Part shown: piece after piece, positions 55,466 to 64,000 of the stretch
How the letters are laid out: every line of letters starts with the position of its first letter
Numbering within the stretch: the first letter of the stretch is position 1
Source: Rhodocyclaceae bacterium
GTDB lineage: Bacteria; Pseudomonadota; Gammaproteobacteria; Burkholderiales; Rhodocyclaceae
Direction of reading: 5' to 3'
Length of the DNA stretch: 64,000 nt
NCBI GenBank assembly: GCA_030824115.1
Contig: JAVBYI010000013.1
Location: 1 to 64,000 of the forward strand
The notes under the pieces: model-generated
Database searches by the model: none
What the model was told of the DNA's origin: nothing
The model's input: the letters and a program-made list of their open reading frames with translations, nothing else
Translations under genes and position numbers: made by a program

Positions 55466-56328
55466 AGATTGGGTTCATTGGCCTCGGCGGCATGGGTGCG
55501 CCGATGGTCGGGCATTTGCGCGCGGCCGGCTACGAGTTGGCAGTCTGGAGCCGCCGTCCCGCCAGCGCCGACTTTTTGCCGCCGGCCGTCGTGCGTGCGG
55601 CTTCGCCGACCGATCTGGCGCGGCAGTGCGAGATTGTCTGCACCAATGTTACGGGCACGACCGATGTCGAAGCGTTAGCGATGCAGTTGATCGAGGGCTT
55701 GGCGCCGGACAGCATCCATGTTGATTTTTCCACCATCGCACCGTCGGCCGCACGGGCCATCGCGGCGCGTTATGCCGCACGCGGTAGCCACTTCGTTGAT
55801 GCCCCCGTATCCGGCGGCACGGTCGGTGCACAGGCGGCGACCCTCGCCATCATGTGGGGCGCAAACGGTAGTGCTGCGCAACTGTCGGCGCTGGCGGGAC
55901 GGCTCGATCCCTTGTTCCGTTGTCTCGGCAAGACCATCGTGCATGTCGGCGCAGCCGGCGCGGGCCAGGTGGCGAAAGCGTGTAACCAACTGGTGATGGT
56001 GGCGGCGATTGAAGCCTGCGCCGAGGCAGCACATCTGGCCGAGGCAGCGGGGGTCGATTTCGCCAAGGTACGCACGGCCTTGATGGGCGGCTCGGCCGCT
56101 TCGCGTGTGCTGGAGGTGTTTGGCGGCCGCATGGCGGCGCGCGACTTCGCGCCGGGTGTGGAGGCACGGCTGCATCACAAGGATTTCGCAGCGGTGCTGG
56201 CCGAGGCGACACAGCAAACCATTCCGCTACCGGTGGCGAGTACGGTCTTGCAGCAACTCGATGCGCTGATGGCGGCGGGCTGGGGCAGGGAAGATACTGC
56301 CCGTTTGCTGTCGGTATTGGAACGCTAG
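55462..56328 (+). CDS. NAD(P)-dependent beta-hydroxyacid dehydrogenase, paralogue 2
   Basis: 288-aa paralogue of the preceding gene, with GFIGLGGMGAPMVGHLRAAGY, DAPVSGGTVGA and GAGQVAKACNQLV intact, so probably active on a related substrate. Two dispersed repeats are translated in it: RPASADF near residue 34 and LSALAGRL near 143. The first causes almost no length change relative to paralogue 1; the second coincides with about six extra residues. It converges with the Y-family polymerase gene, overlapping by 4 bp. Confidence 0.9.
   Translation: MKIGFIGLGGMGAPMVGHLRAAGYELAVWSRRPASADFLPPAVVRAASPTDLARQCEIVCTNVTGTTDVEALAMQLIEGLAPDSIHVDFSTIAPSAARAIAARYAARGSHFVDAPVSGGTVGAQAATLAIMWGANGSAAQLSALAGRLDPLFRCLGKTIVHVGAAGAGQVAKACNQLVMVAAIEACAEAAHLAEAAGVDFAKVRTALMGGSAASRVLEVFGGRMAARDFAPGVEARLHHKDFAAVLAEATQQTIPLPVASTVLQQLDALMAAGWGREDTARLLSVLER
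55553..55577 (+). repeat. Dispersed 24-bp repeat, copy 13
   Basis: GCCGTCCCGC, CAGCGCCGAC, TTTTT. It is translated as RPASADF after the second strand of the Rossmann fold. Confidence 0.87.
55880..55903 (-). repeat. Dispersed 24-bp repeat, copy 14
   Basis: Minus-strand GCCGTCCCGC, CAGCGCCGAC, AGTT. It is read on the gene strand as LSALAGRL. It lies about 300 bp from copy 13 in opposite orientation. Confidence 0.85.
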
Positions 56329-57554
56329 TTGGCCTCGACCTCCAGGTCGGGAATGTGCTGGAAGGCAATGCGCATTGGAGCGGCTGCCAATGCCCGATGG
56401 GCGCCGCCGAAGTAGAGTGAATTTTTCCCGTAGCGCAGGTTGATCGCGTCGATAGTGGCGTTGAGACGATCATGACCATCCTCGCGGTCGAACAGCGAGC
56501 GCGGGCGGTTCTGCAGGTCATCCAGCGCTGTCAGGGCCATGCCCACCGCGCTTGGCCGGGCGCGGGTTTTCGGGCGCTGGCGCCACAGGGTGGCGAGCGC
56601 ATGGAGGAAGGCGAGGGTGTCGTCGGTCGGGTCGAGCCGCTGGTCGGCGGACCAGTTTGCCTCGCCATAGCTGACGCGCACATGCAGGTTGCCGGCGATT
56701 AGTACTTCGTTGCGCAGGCGCATGGCGGCTTTCTGCAACAGCCGGTGCAGTACCGAATAGGCCGCTTGTGGATTGCGCAGATCCGGCGGCAGCACATGCG
56801 AATGGCTGATTGAGGCGCGACGGCTGGTGGTTGTGAGCACTTCCTCACCACGCAATTTGGCGTGCAGGCGCTCGCCTTCGATGCTGCCCCAGGCGGTGCG
56901 CAACTGGGCGGGATTCGCCGCACACAACTGTTCGACGGTGACGATGCCGTACTCCGAGAGCCGACTTTCCATGGCACTGCCAATACCGTGGATGTCGCGT
57001 AGCTTGAGACGATGCAGAATGTCGGGCAGGTCGCGTTGTTCGATCACCGTGCAGCCGTCCGGTTTCTGCATGTTCGAGGCGATCTTGGCGAGGAAGGTGT
57101 TGGGGGCGATGCCGATCGAGCTTCTCAGGTGAGCGCCCACTTGCGTGGCAATGCTTTGCTTGATATGGTCGGCGAGCGTCAGCGCCTTGGTGCGTTGCCG
57201 GTCGCTGCCGGTCAGCGGGCAGGACATCTCATCAATCGACAGCACTTGCCCGACGGGGGTGCAGGATGCAACGGTGGCAACGAGCCGGTGGTGCATCTCG
57301 ACATAGACGGGCGGCCGCGCTTCGACGAACACGATCTCCGGGCAGCGCTGGCGCGCTTCATAAACGCGTGTGCCGGTCTTTACGCCAAAGGCTTTGGCCT
57401 CGTAACTGGCGGCAATGCAGCAGGTCGTTTCGGCCATGACAGGTAGTACGCCCACCGGCCGGCCGCGCAACTGCGGCTGCAACTGCTGCTCCACCGAGGC
57501 GAAGTAGGAGTTGAAGTCGACATAGAGGCAGCGCAGGGGAATAGACTCATTCAT
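56325..57554 (-). CDS. Y-family DNA polymerase (DinB/ImpB-like)
   Basis: 409-aa translesion polymerase. The N-terminal motif YVDFNSYFASVEQQ supplies the first metal-binding Asp and the steric-gate region, and SIDEMSCPL the second Asp-Glu pair. A helix-hairpin-helix-like segment (IHGIGSAMESRLSEYGI) and a little-finger domain follow (STSRRASISHSHVLP-like, ~235 onward). The usual SIDEVYLD reads SIDEMSC, as in a DinB subgroup separate from classical DinB and UmuC. No umuD or imuA lies alongside. It probably responds to DNA damage, but no LexA box is clear in the short upstream gap. Confidence 0.88.
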   Translation of the reverse strand: MNESIPLRCLYVDFNSYFASVEQQLQPQLRGRPVGVLPVMAETTCCIAASYEAKAFGVKTGTRVYEARQRCPEIVFVEARPPVYVEMHHRLVATVASCTPVGQVLSIDEMSCPLTGSDRQRTKALTLADHIKQSIATQVGAHLRSSIGIAPNTFLAKIASNMQKPDGCTVIEQRDLPDILHRLKLRDIHGIGSAMESRLSEYGIVTVEQLCAANPAQLRTAWGSIEGERLHAKLRGEEVLTTTSRRASISHSHVLPPDLRNPQAAYSVLHRLLQKAAMRLRNEVLIAGNLHVRVSYGEANWSADQRLDPTDDTLAFLHALATLWRQRPKTRARPSAVGMALTALDDLQNRPRSLFDREDGHDRLNATIDAINLRYGKNSLYFGGAHRALAAAPMRIAFQHIPDLEVEAN

Positions 57555-57586
57555 GGCCCTTCAATTATAGTGTTCGAAAGCACACC

Positions 57587-58732
57587 ATGAAGTTATTTCC
57601 GTCCCGTTTGCCCAATGTTGGCACCACCATCTTTACCGTCATGTCGCGCCTTGCCAATGAGCATGGCGCGATCAATCTGTCCCAGGGCTTCCCCGATTTC
57701 TCGTCGCCCGCGCTGTTGCTTGAGCGGATGACGCACCACATGCAGGCCGGTGCGAATCAGTATCCGCCGATGGCCGGCGTGGCGCCGCTACGCGAGGCGA
57801 TTGCCGACAAGGTGGCGGCGCTGTACGACGCGCACTATGACGTGGAAAGCGAAATCACCGTGACAGCCGGGGCGACGCAGGCGATCTTTACTGCCATTGC
57901 TACCTGCGTGCGGCCGGGCGATGAGGTGATTGTCTTCGCGCCGGTGTACGACAGTTACCTTCCTGCCATCGAATTGCAGGGCGGTTTGGCGCGGGTCATC
58001 AACTTGCAGCCGCCCGGCTTCCGGCCCGACTGGCAGCAAGTTGCTGCCGCGATCAATCCGCGCACGCGGCTGATCATCCTCAACACGCCGCACAACCCGA
58101 CCGGCACCGTGTGGACGGCCGACGACATGCGTGAACTGTCACGTCTGGTGCGCAACACCGACATCGTGCTGCTCGGCGACGAGGTGTATGAGTACATTAT
58201 TTTCAGCGGGCCGCATGAGAGCCTCGCCCGTTATGCCGAGCTGCGCGAACGTAGTTTCGTTGTCTCCAGCTTTGGTAAGACTTTTCACATTACCGGCTGG
58301 AAAATTGCCTACTGCCTTGCACCGGCGGCGCTCACCGCCGAATTTCGCAAGGTGCATCAGTTCAACGTTTTTACTGTGCACCATCCGTCGCAACTGGCGC
58401 TGGCCGACTTCATGCGCGCCGAGCCGGAATTCGCCGCTGGTCTTGCCGGGTTCTATCGTGCCAAGCGCGATTTCTTCCGTCAGCAACTGGCCGGTTCGCG
58501 CTTCGAACTGCTACCCAGTGATGGCACCTATTTCCAGCTGGCGCGCTACGAGAAGATCAACGCCATGCCCGACACCGAGTTTGCGCGCTGGCTGACTATC
58601 GAGAAAGGTGTGGCGGTGGTTCCCGTCTCCGCCTTCATGCCGGGCGGCACCGATCATGGGCTGATCCGCTTCTGCTTCGCCAAGAACGAAACGACGCTGG
58701 CGGCGGCGGGGGAAAAACTCAGGGCAGTGTGA
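57587..58732 (+). CDS. ybdL: Methionine-type aminotransferase (YbdL family)
   Basis: 381-aa PLP enzyme very similar to E. coli YbdL, which transaminates methionine and aromatic amino acids. Shared segments are LPNVGTTIFTVMSRLA, INLSQGFPDF, GANQYPPMAGVAPLREAI, ILNTPHNPTGTVW, LGDEVYEYIIF, the PLP lysine in SSFGKTFHITGWKIAY and LIRFCFAKNETTLAAAGEKL. A role in methionine salvage is possible. It overlaps the minimal kinase gene on the other strand by 14 bp. Confidence 0.92.
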   Translation: MKLFPSRLPNVGTTIFTVMSRLANEHGAINLSQGFPDFSSPALLLERMTHHMQAGANQYPPMAGVAPLREAIADKVAALYDAHYDVESEITVTAGATQAIFTAIATCVRPGDEVIVFAPVYDSYLPAIELQGGLARVINLQPPGFRPDWQQVAAAINPRTRLIILNTPHNPTGTVWTADDMRELSRLVRNTDIVLLGDEVYEYIIFSGPHESLARYAELRERSFVVSSFGKTFHITGWKIAYCLAPAALTAEFRKVHQFNVFTVHHPSQLALADFMRAEPEFAAGLAGFYRAKRDFFRQQLAGSRFELLPSDGTYFQLARYEKINAMPDTEFARWLTIEKGVAVVPVSAFMPGGTDHGLIRFCFAKNETTLAAAGEKLRAV

Positions 58733-59360
58733 GCTTGAAGTTTGCGCCCGGCAGATTGGCGAGCGCGACGTGGCCATGCTTGCCGGCCGGGGTGGCATGG
58801 CGTTCCGCGATCAGGCGCGCGAAGCTGAGGCCAAGGCCGGTGCCTTGGGCGCTGGCCGTGTTTTCACCCGCCAGAATTGCAGCGGGGAATCCCGGGCCAT
58901 CGTCCGCCACTTCAAAACAGAGTCCGCCCTGCGGGGCTGCTTTGAGGGTGAGGGCCACGTGTGTGCGCGCCTGACGCAGTGCATTGCGTAAGGCATCCAG
59001 CAGGGCGAGTTTGACGAGATAGGCATCGAAGGCCCAGGCGCCGAGTTGATCAGCCGCATCACGGTTGCAATCGAGTTGAATGTTTCCCGGCAGCGGGCCG
59101 AGTTCGGTGAGCAGGTCGTCGATGAAGTCATGCAGATCATGATCGTCGATCGCCAGTCGCAACTGGCCGCCCTGGGCACGATAGAGCGTGAGCAATTCGG
59201 CGAGCTGGCCGGCAATGCGGCCGGTGGTGGCGCGGGCCGCCGAAAAGTCGGCGCTGGTGGGACGGCGTTCGATTTCTCCCAATTGCGTATCGAGTGCCAT
59301 CAACGCATTCTTTGCGTCGTGAATGGCAGCGGCGACGAGCGCGTCGATCTGGTTGGGCAT
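58719..59360 (-). CDS. Minimal histidine kinase-like ATPase
   Basis: 213-aa soluble protein consisting only of a dimerisation helix pair with AAIHDAKNALMAL (a divergent H-box around IHDAKN) and a HATPase domain (LLDALRNALRQA, VADDGPGFP, GTGLGLSFARLI). There is no sensor domain, so it probably takes its signal through a partner. It is coupled by TGATG to the upstream REC-TPR regulator. A dispersed repeat is translated as RRPTSADF between the two dimerisation helices (~residue 35). Confidence 0.85.
   Translation of the reverse strand: MPNQIDALVAAAIHDAKNALMALDTQLGEIERRPTSADFSAARATTGRIAGQLAELLTLYRAQGGQLRLAIDDHDLHDFIDDLLTELGPLPGNIQLDCNRDAADQLGAWAFDAYLVKLALLDALRNALRQARTHVALTLKAAPQGGLCFEVADDGPGFPAAILAGENTASAQGTGLGLSFARLIAERHATPAGKHGHVALANLPGANFKLTLP
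59242..59266 (-). repeat. Dispersed 24-bp repeat, copy 15
   Basis: Minus-strand GCCGTCCCAC, CAGCGCCGAC, TTTTC. In the minimal kinase gene (also minus) it is translated as RRPTSADF. Confidence 0.87.
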
Positions 59361-60985
59361 CAGATTCCCTCAAGTGGCGGTGCATCCGCCGGGGCGACCT
59401 TGCGATAGAGGCCGCTGATTTCAGTCAGCCGTGGATGATTGGCATTGGCACGTTGCGCCTGCAGGATGTAGGCGTGGGCGCGCTTGGTCTGAGCAAGATC
59501 GGTGCTGGTGCCATTGCGGTGGACGTGCATCAGCAGGGCCATCGCCGTGTTGATGGCAATCTGCGCGTTGTTGGTCAGGCGGTCGGCGGCTTCGGTGAGC
59601 ATTTCGATGGCCTGATCGAGTTGGCCGGCCTTGGCCATGGCTACCGCATCGTTGTTGAGCTTGATCATGCGCTTCTTCGTGGCATCGAGGAAAAGCGTGC
59701 CTTCATCCTCCAAGCCCGCCTGCGCAAAGACGCCTTGTGCCTTGGCGAGGACTTCATCGTTTTCGTTGTGGTCTTCAGCGACAGACTGGATGATGGCTTT
59801 CGCTTCCTCTGTCCGCCCACCGGCGAAGCAGGCCTGGGCAATCTCAAGGGCGGAACTGGCATCCAGTTTGGCTGACTGTTGCACCTTGAGCGCTTTTTCG
59901 AGGGCGAGCTTGGCGGCTGCCTCATTTCCCGACTTGACGTGGACCTGACACTCGACGGCGGCCTGGCGCGCTTCAAGCTCGGGGGTGCGGGCAAAGGCAT
60001 TGCCCATGTCCTTGACAGCGGTTAGTGCCTCAACGGTCTTGCCCTGTTCAACACAACTTTTGGCCAACCCGGAATAGTCATCGTGACTTTTGAAGAAGCC
60101 GGTGCGATCTTTCTCGACGGCGCGCCGGAAAGCGGATTCGGCACGTTCGAAGTCCTTGTTTTCCAGTGCCAGTCCACCGAGGCGGCGTTGTCGCTGGGTG
60201 GAGGGCGCAACCTTGAGGGCCTGCTCGACGATCTGCTGGGCGGCCGCCTTGTCGGTTTTTTCGACCAGTTGGGATAGTGAGTCATAGGCCGCCAGATAAT
60301 TGGGATAGGCCGTCAGTGCGCGCTGCAAATGCGCTTTGGCTTCCTCATCGTCACCGAGCAAGGACAGCAGACGTGCTTTTCCCACCTCGGCCCAGGGGGT
60401 GGAACGCTGTTGCAGCACGTTTTCGTAGAGTGCCAGGGCTTCCTCGTTGCGTCCCAGCGCGGTGAGCAACTCACCTTTGAGGCGCAGCACGTCAAGTGCA
60501 TAACGCCCCCCATTCGCCAACAAGGCTTCGCAGGCGGCCAGTGCTTTGGTGCGGTCGCCCTTTTCACCCATCTGCGAATAGATCGGCGCCAGCGCGGCTT
60601 TCTTGTCGAGAATCCGGCCGAGCCGGGTGCCCAGGAGATCCGCTGTGAAGGGCTTGAGTAAATAGTCATCCGGTGCGTATTCGGCCGCCGTCGAGACTTG
60701 CTCGTAGCCGGTTTCGCCTGTGACGATCATGAACGCGGTGGACAACGGCAGGATATTTCTACGGCGCACCAGTTCGAGCAGTTGCTGGCCATCCGCGCCC
60801 TGCCCGAGGTTGTAGTCGCAGACGATCAGGTCGTAGCGCTTTTCCTTGAGACGATCAATGGCTTCCTTGATGCTGCGGGCCTGGTCGCACTTCTCCAGTC
60901 CGGCATCGGTCAGCTGGATGCGCATGGCACTGCGCATTTCCGGCATGTCGTCGATGAGCAGTCCAGTTTTATCTCGGAGATCCAT
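59360..60985 (-). CDS. Response regulator with TPR repeats
   Basis: 541-aa cytosolic protein. The receiver (1-~125) has the phospho-acceptor in LIVCDYNLGQGADG and the KPFTADLL segment. The rest is a long array of about ten TPR helix pairs (ALAACEALLANGGRYALDVLRL, LYENVLQQRSTPWAEVGKARLL, HLQRALTAYPNYLAAYDSLSQL). No DNA-binding or enzymatic domain is present, so output must be by protein contact. The coupled minimal kinase probably phosphorylates it. It lies 17 bp downstream of ettA. Confidence 0.9.
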   Translation of the reverse strand: MDLRDKTGLLIDDMPEMRSAMRIQLTDAGLEKCDQARSIKEAIDRLKEKRYDLIVCDYNLGQGADGQQLLELVRRRNILPLSTAFMIVTGETGYEQVSTAAEYAPDDYLLKPFTADLLGTRLGRILDKKAALAPIYSQMGEKGDRTKALAACEALLANGGRYALDVLRLKGELLTALGRNEEALALYENVLQQRSTPWAEVGKARLLSLLGDDEEAKAHLQRALTAYPNYLAAYDSLSQLVEKTDKAAAQQIVEQALKVAPSTQRQRRLGGLALENKDFERAESAFRRAVEKDRTGFFKSHDDYSGLAKSCVEQGKTVEALTAVKDMGNAFARTPELEARQAAVECQVHVKSGNEAAAKLALEKALKVQQSAKLDASSALEIAQACFAGGRTEEAKAIIQSVAEDHNENDEVLAKAQGVFAQAGLEDEGTLFLDATKKRMIKLNNDAVAMAKAGQLDQAIEMLTEAADRLTNNAQIAINTAMALLMHVHRNGTSTDLAQTKRAHAYILQAQRANANHPRLTEISGLYRKVAPADAPPLEGI

Positions 60986-61002
60986 GGCGTAAGGTTCTAT
61001 AA

Positions 61003-62667
<1,665 letters not shown>

Positions 62668-62669
62668 TT

Positions 62670-62987
62670 CTAAAATCCAGTAAAAAGAAAATCGAGGGCG
62701 GCGAGGATTTCCTCGCGCTGGGATGAGAGGTTGGCGACCGGGGTCTTGAGGATACGGCGCGGAACGGTGGCCATATCCTGCACGCGAACGTGAAAGCGCT
62801 GCTCGGCGACGACAACCAGCGGGTTCAGGCGCAGCACGGGAACGATGGACGCATCCTCGGCGATGCGCAGCGGCGCAACGACGTGATGATCGAGCTCGGC
62901 GAGCAGGCCGGATTGCAGGGTGACCACATAGGGAATGCGCGCTTGGGTCGTACGATCCGGGTTTTTATAGACATCAAACTGAGACAT
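62670..62987 (-). CDS. ccdB: CcdB-family toxin homologue
   Basis: 105-aa protein similar to the F-plasmid gyrase poison CcdB: MSQFDVYKNPD, YVVTLQSGLLAELDHHVVAPL, LVVVAEQRFHVRVQDMATVP and a C-terminus LDFLFTGF. F-plasmid CcdB ends in Trp-Gly-Ile, and that Trp is needed to trap gyrase; here Thr stands before the Gly. The toxin may therefore be weakened or have another target. The start at 62987 overlaps the ccdA stop (TGATG). It is followed 2 bp later by ettA. Confidence 0.9.
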   Translation of the reverse strand: MSQFDVYKNPDRTTQARIPYVVTLQSGLLAELDHHVVAPLRIAEDASIVPVLRLNPLVVVAEQRFHVRVQDMATVPRRILKTPVANLSSQREEILAALDFLFTGF

Positions 62988-63241
62988 CAATCCGCCTCGG
63001 CATTTTCGAGGCAGAAATCACGGAAGCCATCGCTGAACAGGCCATGTTCGGCAATCTCGCGGTTATAGGCATCAATGGCGGCACGGTTTTCCTCCAGCCA
63101 GCGGCGCTCCTTCTCCTTCTTGAGTTCGACCTGCAAGGCGGCTTCAAGTGTCTGGGAGAGGTTGATTTTGTAGGCTCGCGCTTCCTCAAGCAGATCGGCA
63201 CGCACGCTGAGGTTGGCGGCTTTCTTGGTGGTGGCGCTCAT
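62987..63241 (-). CDS. ccdA: CcdA-family antitoxin homologue
   Basis: 84-aa antitoxin. The N-terminal ribbon-helix-helix (TTKKAANLSVRADLLEEARAYKINLSQTLE) should bind the operon's own promoter. The C-terminal RRWLEENRAAIDAYNREIAEHGLFSDGFRDF matches the CcdA tail (ENR-x-x-I-x-x-YN-x-x-V-x-x-xGxF) that neutralises CcdB. The ATG at 63241 after AGGAATT is preferred over upstream codons. An inverted repeat that may be its operator lies 22-42 bp upstream. Confidence 0.93.
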   Translation of the reverse strand: MSATTKKAANLSVRADLLEEARAYKINLSQTLEAALQVELKKEKERRWLEENRAAIDAYNREIAEHGLFSDGFRDFCLENAEAD

Positions 63242-63262
63242 GGTGGAATTCCTGTGCGATGA

Positions 63263-63283
63263 ATGCGCAAACTTTATGCGCAT
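63263..63283. promoter_or_regulatory. Possible CcdAB operator: ATGCGCA inverted repeat
   Basis: ATGCGCA (63263-63269), 7-bp spacer, TGCGCAT (63277-63283), just upstream of ccdA and at the stop codon of the lipoyl-domain gene. Palindromic promoter elements are usual for ribbon-helix-helix antitoxins. Binding by this CcdA is an inference. Confidence 0.5.
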
Positions 63284-63549
63284 CAGGACTGCGTGTCAAT
63301 CTGTGCAATCAATGCGCCTTCGCCGATGGTATCGCCTTCACTGACCAAAACCTCAACAATGCGGCCGGCGTGCGGCGAAGCAATGTCGAGGGCGACCTTG
63401 CCGGTTTCCAGCGTGATCAGGTTGTCGTCGTGACGGATGACGTCGCCGGGCTTGACATGCACTTCCAGCACTTGCACTTCACCCTGGCCGCAGTTGCCGC
63501 AGGTTTCCCAGCACTCGGGAAACTTTGGCAGGCGTACCTCCACCGCCAT
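63283..63549 (-). CDS. Stand-alone lipoyl/biotinyl domain protein with CxxxCxxC motif
   Basis: 88-aa protein that is a single biotinyl/lipoyl attachment domain: VHVKPGDVIRHDDNLITLETGKVALDIASPHAGRI (in two halves, Lys51 being the modification site in ETGKVALDI) followed by VLVSEGDTIGEGALIAQI. The Leu/Glu-Thr-Gly-Lys context favours lipoylation over biotin. An unusual Cys13-Trp-Glu-Thr-Cys17-Gly-Asn-Cys20 cluster sits in the first hairpin and could bind metal or take part in thiol exchange. The parent complex is not in the window. The start overlaps the HD-GYP stop by TGATG. Confidence 0.85.
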   Translation of the reverse strand: MAVEVRLPKFPECWETCGNCGQGEVQVLEVHVKPGDVIRHDDNLITLETGKVALDIASPHAGRIVEVLVSEGDTIGEGALIAQIDTQS

Positions 63550-64000
63550 CAGGTTTCGACCATCTTGCGGATGACGTTGTTGAAGGGGCCGATCCACTCG
63601 GTGGCGAACTGGTCGTCGCAGGCGTTGATCTCGGCGATGGCGCGCACCAGGGAGCGCGACTGGCCGCGATGGCTGTGTTTGAGCGTGACGGCCTCGAAGG
63701 CATCGATGATGGCGAGGATTTTCGCGCCGGGGCAGATGGCATCGCCTTGCAATCCGGCGGGATAGCCCTTGCCGTTGGCCATTTCATGATGTTCCCGCAC
63801 GATGCGTGCGGCGCCGTCCCAGCCGGGCATGCGTTCGAGCAGCCCGGCAGCGTGTCCGGGGTGTTCCTGAAGAAGCTCGCGTTCGGCATCGGACAGGTGA
63901 CCGACCTTGAGCCAGGTCGACTCGGGCGCGAACATCATGCCGACATCGTGCATGTAAACGGCCGCAGCAAGTTGCTCGGCATCCACCGGATTGCCGGCGG
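63549..64000 (-). CDS. HD-GYP domain protein (C-terminal part; gene runs off the window)
   Basis: Partial coding region, open to the window edge, whose 5' end lies to the right. The visible 150 codons carry the HD signature (VYMHDVGMM), ELLQEHPGHAAGLL, and the GYP signature EHHEMANGKGYPAGLQG, followed by ILAIIDAFEAVT. These are the metal-binding residues of a cyclic-di-GMP phosphodiesterase. Sensor or receiver domains at the N-terminus are expected but cannot be seen. Its stop overlaps the lipoyl-domain gene start. Confidence 0.88.
   Translation of the reverse strand, partial: AGNPVDAEQLAAAVYMHDVGMMFAPESTWLKVGHLSDAERELLQEHPGHAAGLLERMPGWDGAARIVREHHEMANGKGYPAGLQGDAICPGAKILAIIDAFEAVTLKHSHRGQSRSLVRAIAEINACDDQFATEWIGPFNNVIRKMVET

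Overview
The window is one uninterrupted stretch of a betaproteobacterial chromosome, most likely from the order Rhodocyclales (relatives of Dechloromonas, Azonexus or Accumulibacter). That placement rests on gene content and order (rplU-rpmA-obg-proB divergent from ispB, pilS-pilR-ampD, an Ala/Lys/Pro-rich H1-like protein, three acetate/lactate-type sodium symporters, many REC, PAS and GGDEF/EAL proteins) and on high GC. It was not tested by a search. About 60 protein genes and one tRNA are supported. Coding is dense, with many ATGA or TGATG stop/start overlaps. No phage, insertion sequence, CRISPR array or rRNA was seen.

Layout. 1-4.2 kb: proB, obg, rpmA and rplU (minus), ispB (plus), tRNA-Pro. 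4.2-9.1 kb: small membrane protein, pilS-pilR-ampD, a gene-poor stretch, H1-like protein. 9.1-18.9 kb: carbon metabolism (aminotransferase, pckG, maeB), pbpG and the lactate genes lutABC. 18.9-36.1 kb: an ion and organic-acid transport region with two CPA2 antiporters, an NhaD/ArsB-like antiporter, three sodium:solute symporters with their small partner proteins, a CBS-DUF294 protein and an OmpR-type two-component pair. 36.2-44.1 kb: tandem sensor kinases, then an orphan periplasmic binding protein fused by overlap to a GGDEF-EAL protein. 44.1-50.2 kb: MFS permease, CbiX, RND efflux pair, DUF2892 protein. 50.3-54.6 kb: kinase, REC-ATPase and REC-PAS-PP2C trio, DUF4202 protein. 54.6-64 kb: tandem beta-hydroxyacid dehydrogenases, Y-family polymerase, YbdL-type aminotransferase, minimal kinase with REC-TPR regulator, ettA, ccdAB, a small lipoyl-domain protein and an HD-GYP gene cut by the window end.

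How the genes fit together. Lactate oxidation (lutABC), acetate-type uptake (actP and two related symporters), malic enzyme and PEP carboxykinase suggest growth on small organic acids. The sodium symporters sit beside antiporters that could restore the sodium gradient. The two-component pair lies between two symporter operons, and GTAAG half-sites 11 bp apart lie upstream of both, which suggests that it controls them.

The strongest unexplained signal is a 24-26 bp repeat (GCCGTC, four variable bases, CAGCGCCGAC, then usually WTTT). It occurs at least 15 times in both orientations, about once per 4 kb. Eleven copies lie inside genes and are translated in five of the six possible frames, mostly in loops, linkers or ends. 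It looks like an abundant genome-wide signal of the DNA-uptake-sequence kind, or a very small mobile or recombination repeat. Other points of interest are EF-hand-like loops in two symporters, a FixL-like heme-PAS candidate in a PP2C response regulator, ettA directly behind ccdAB, and a lipoyl domain carrying a CxxxCxxC motif.
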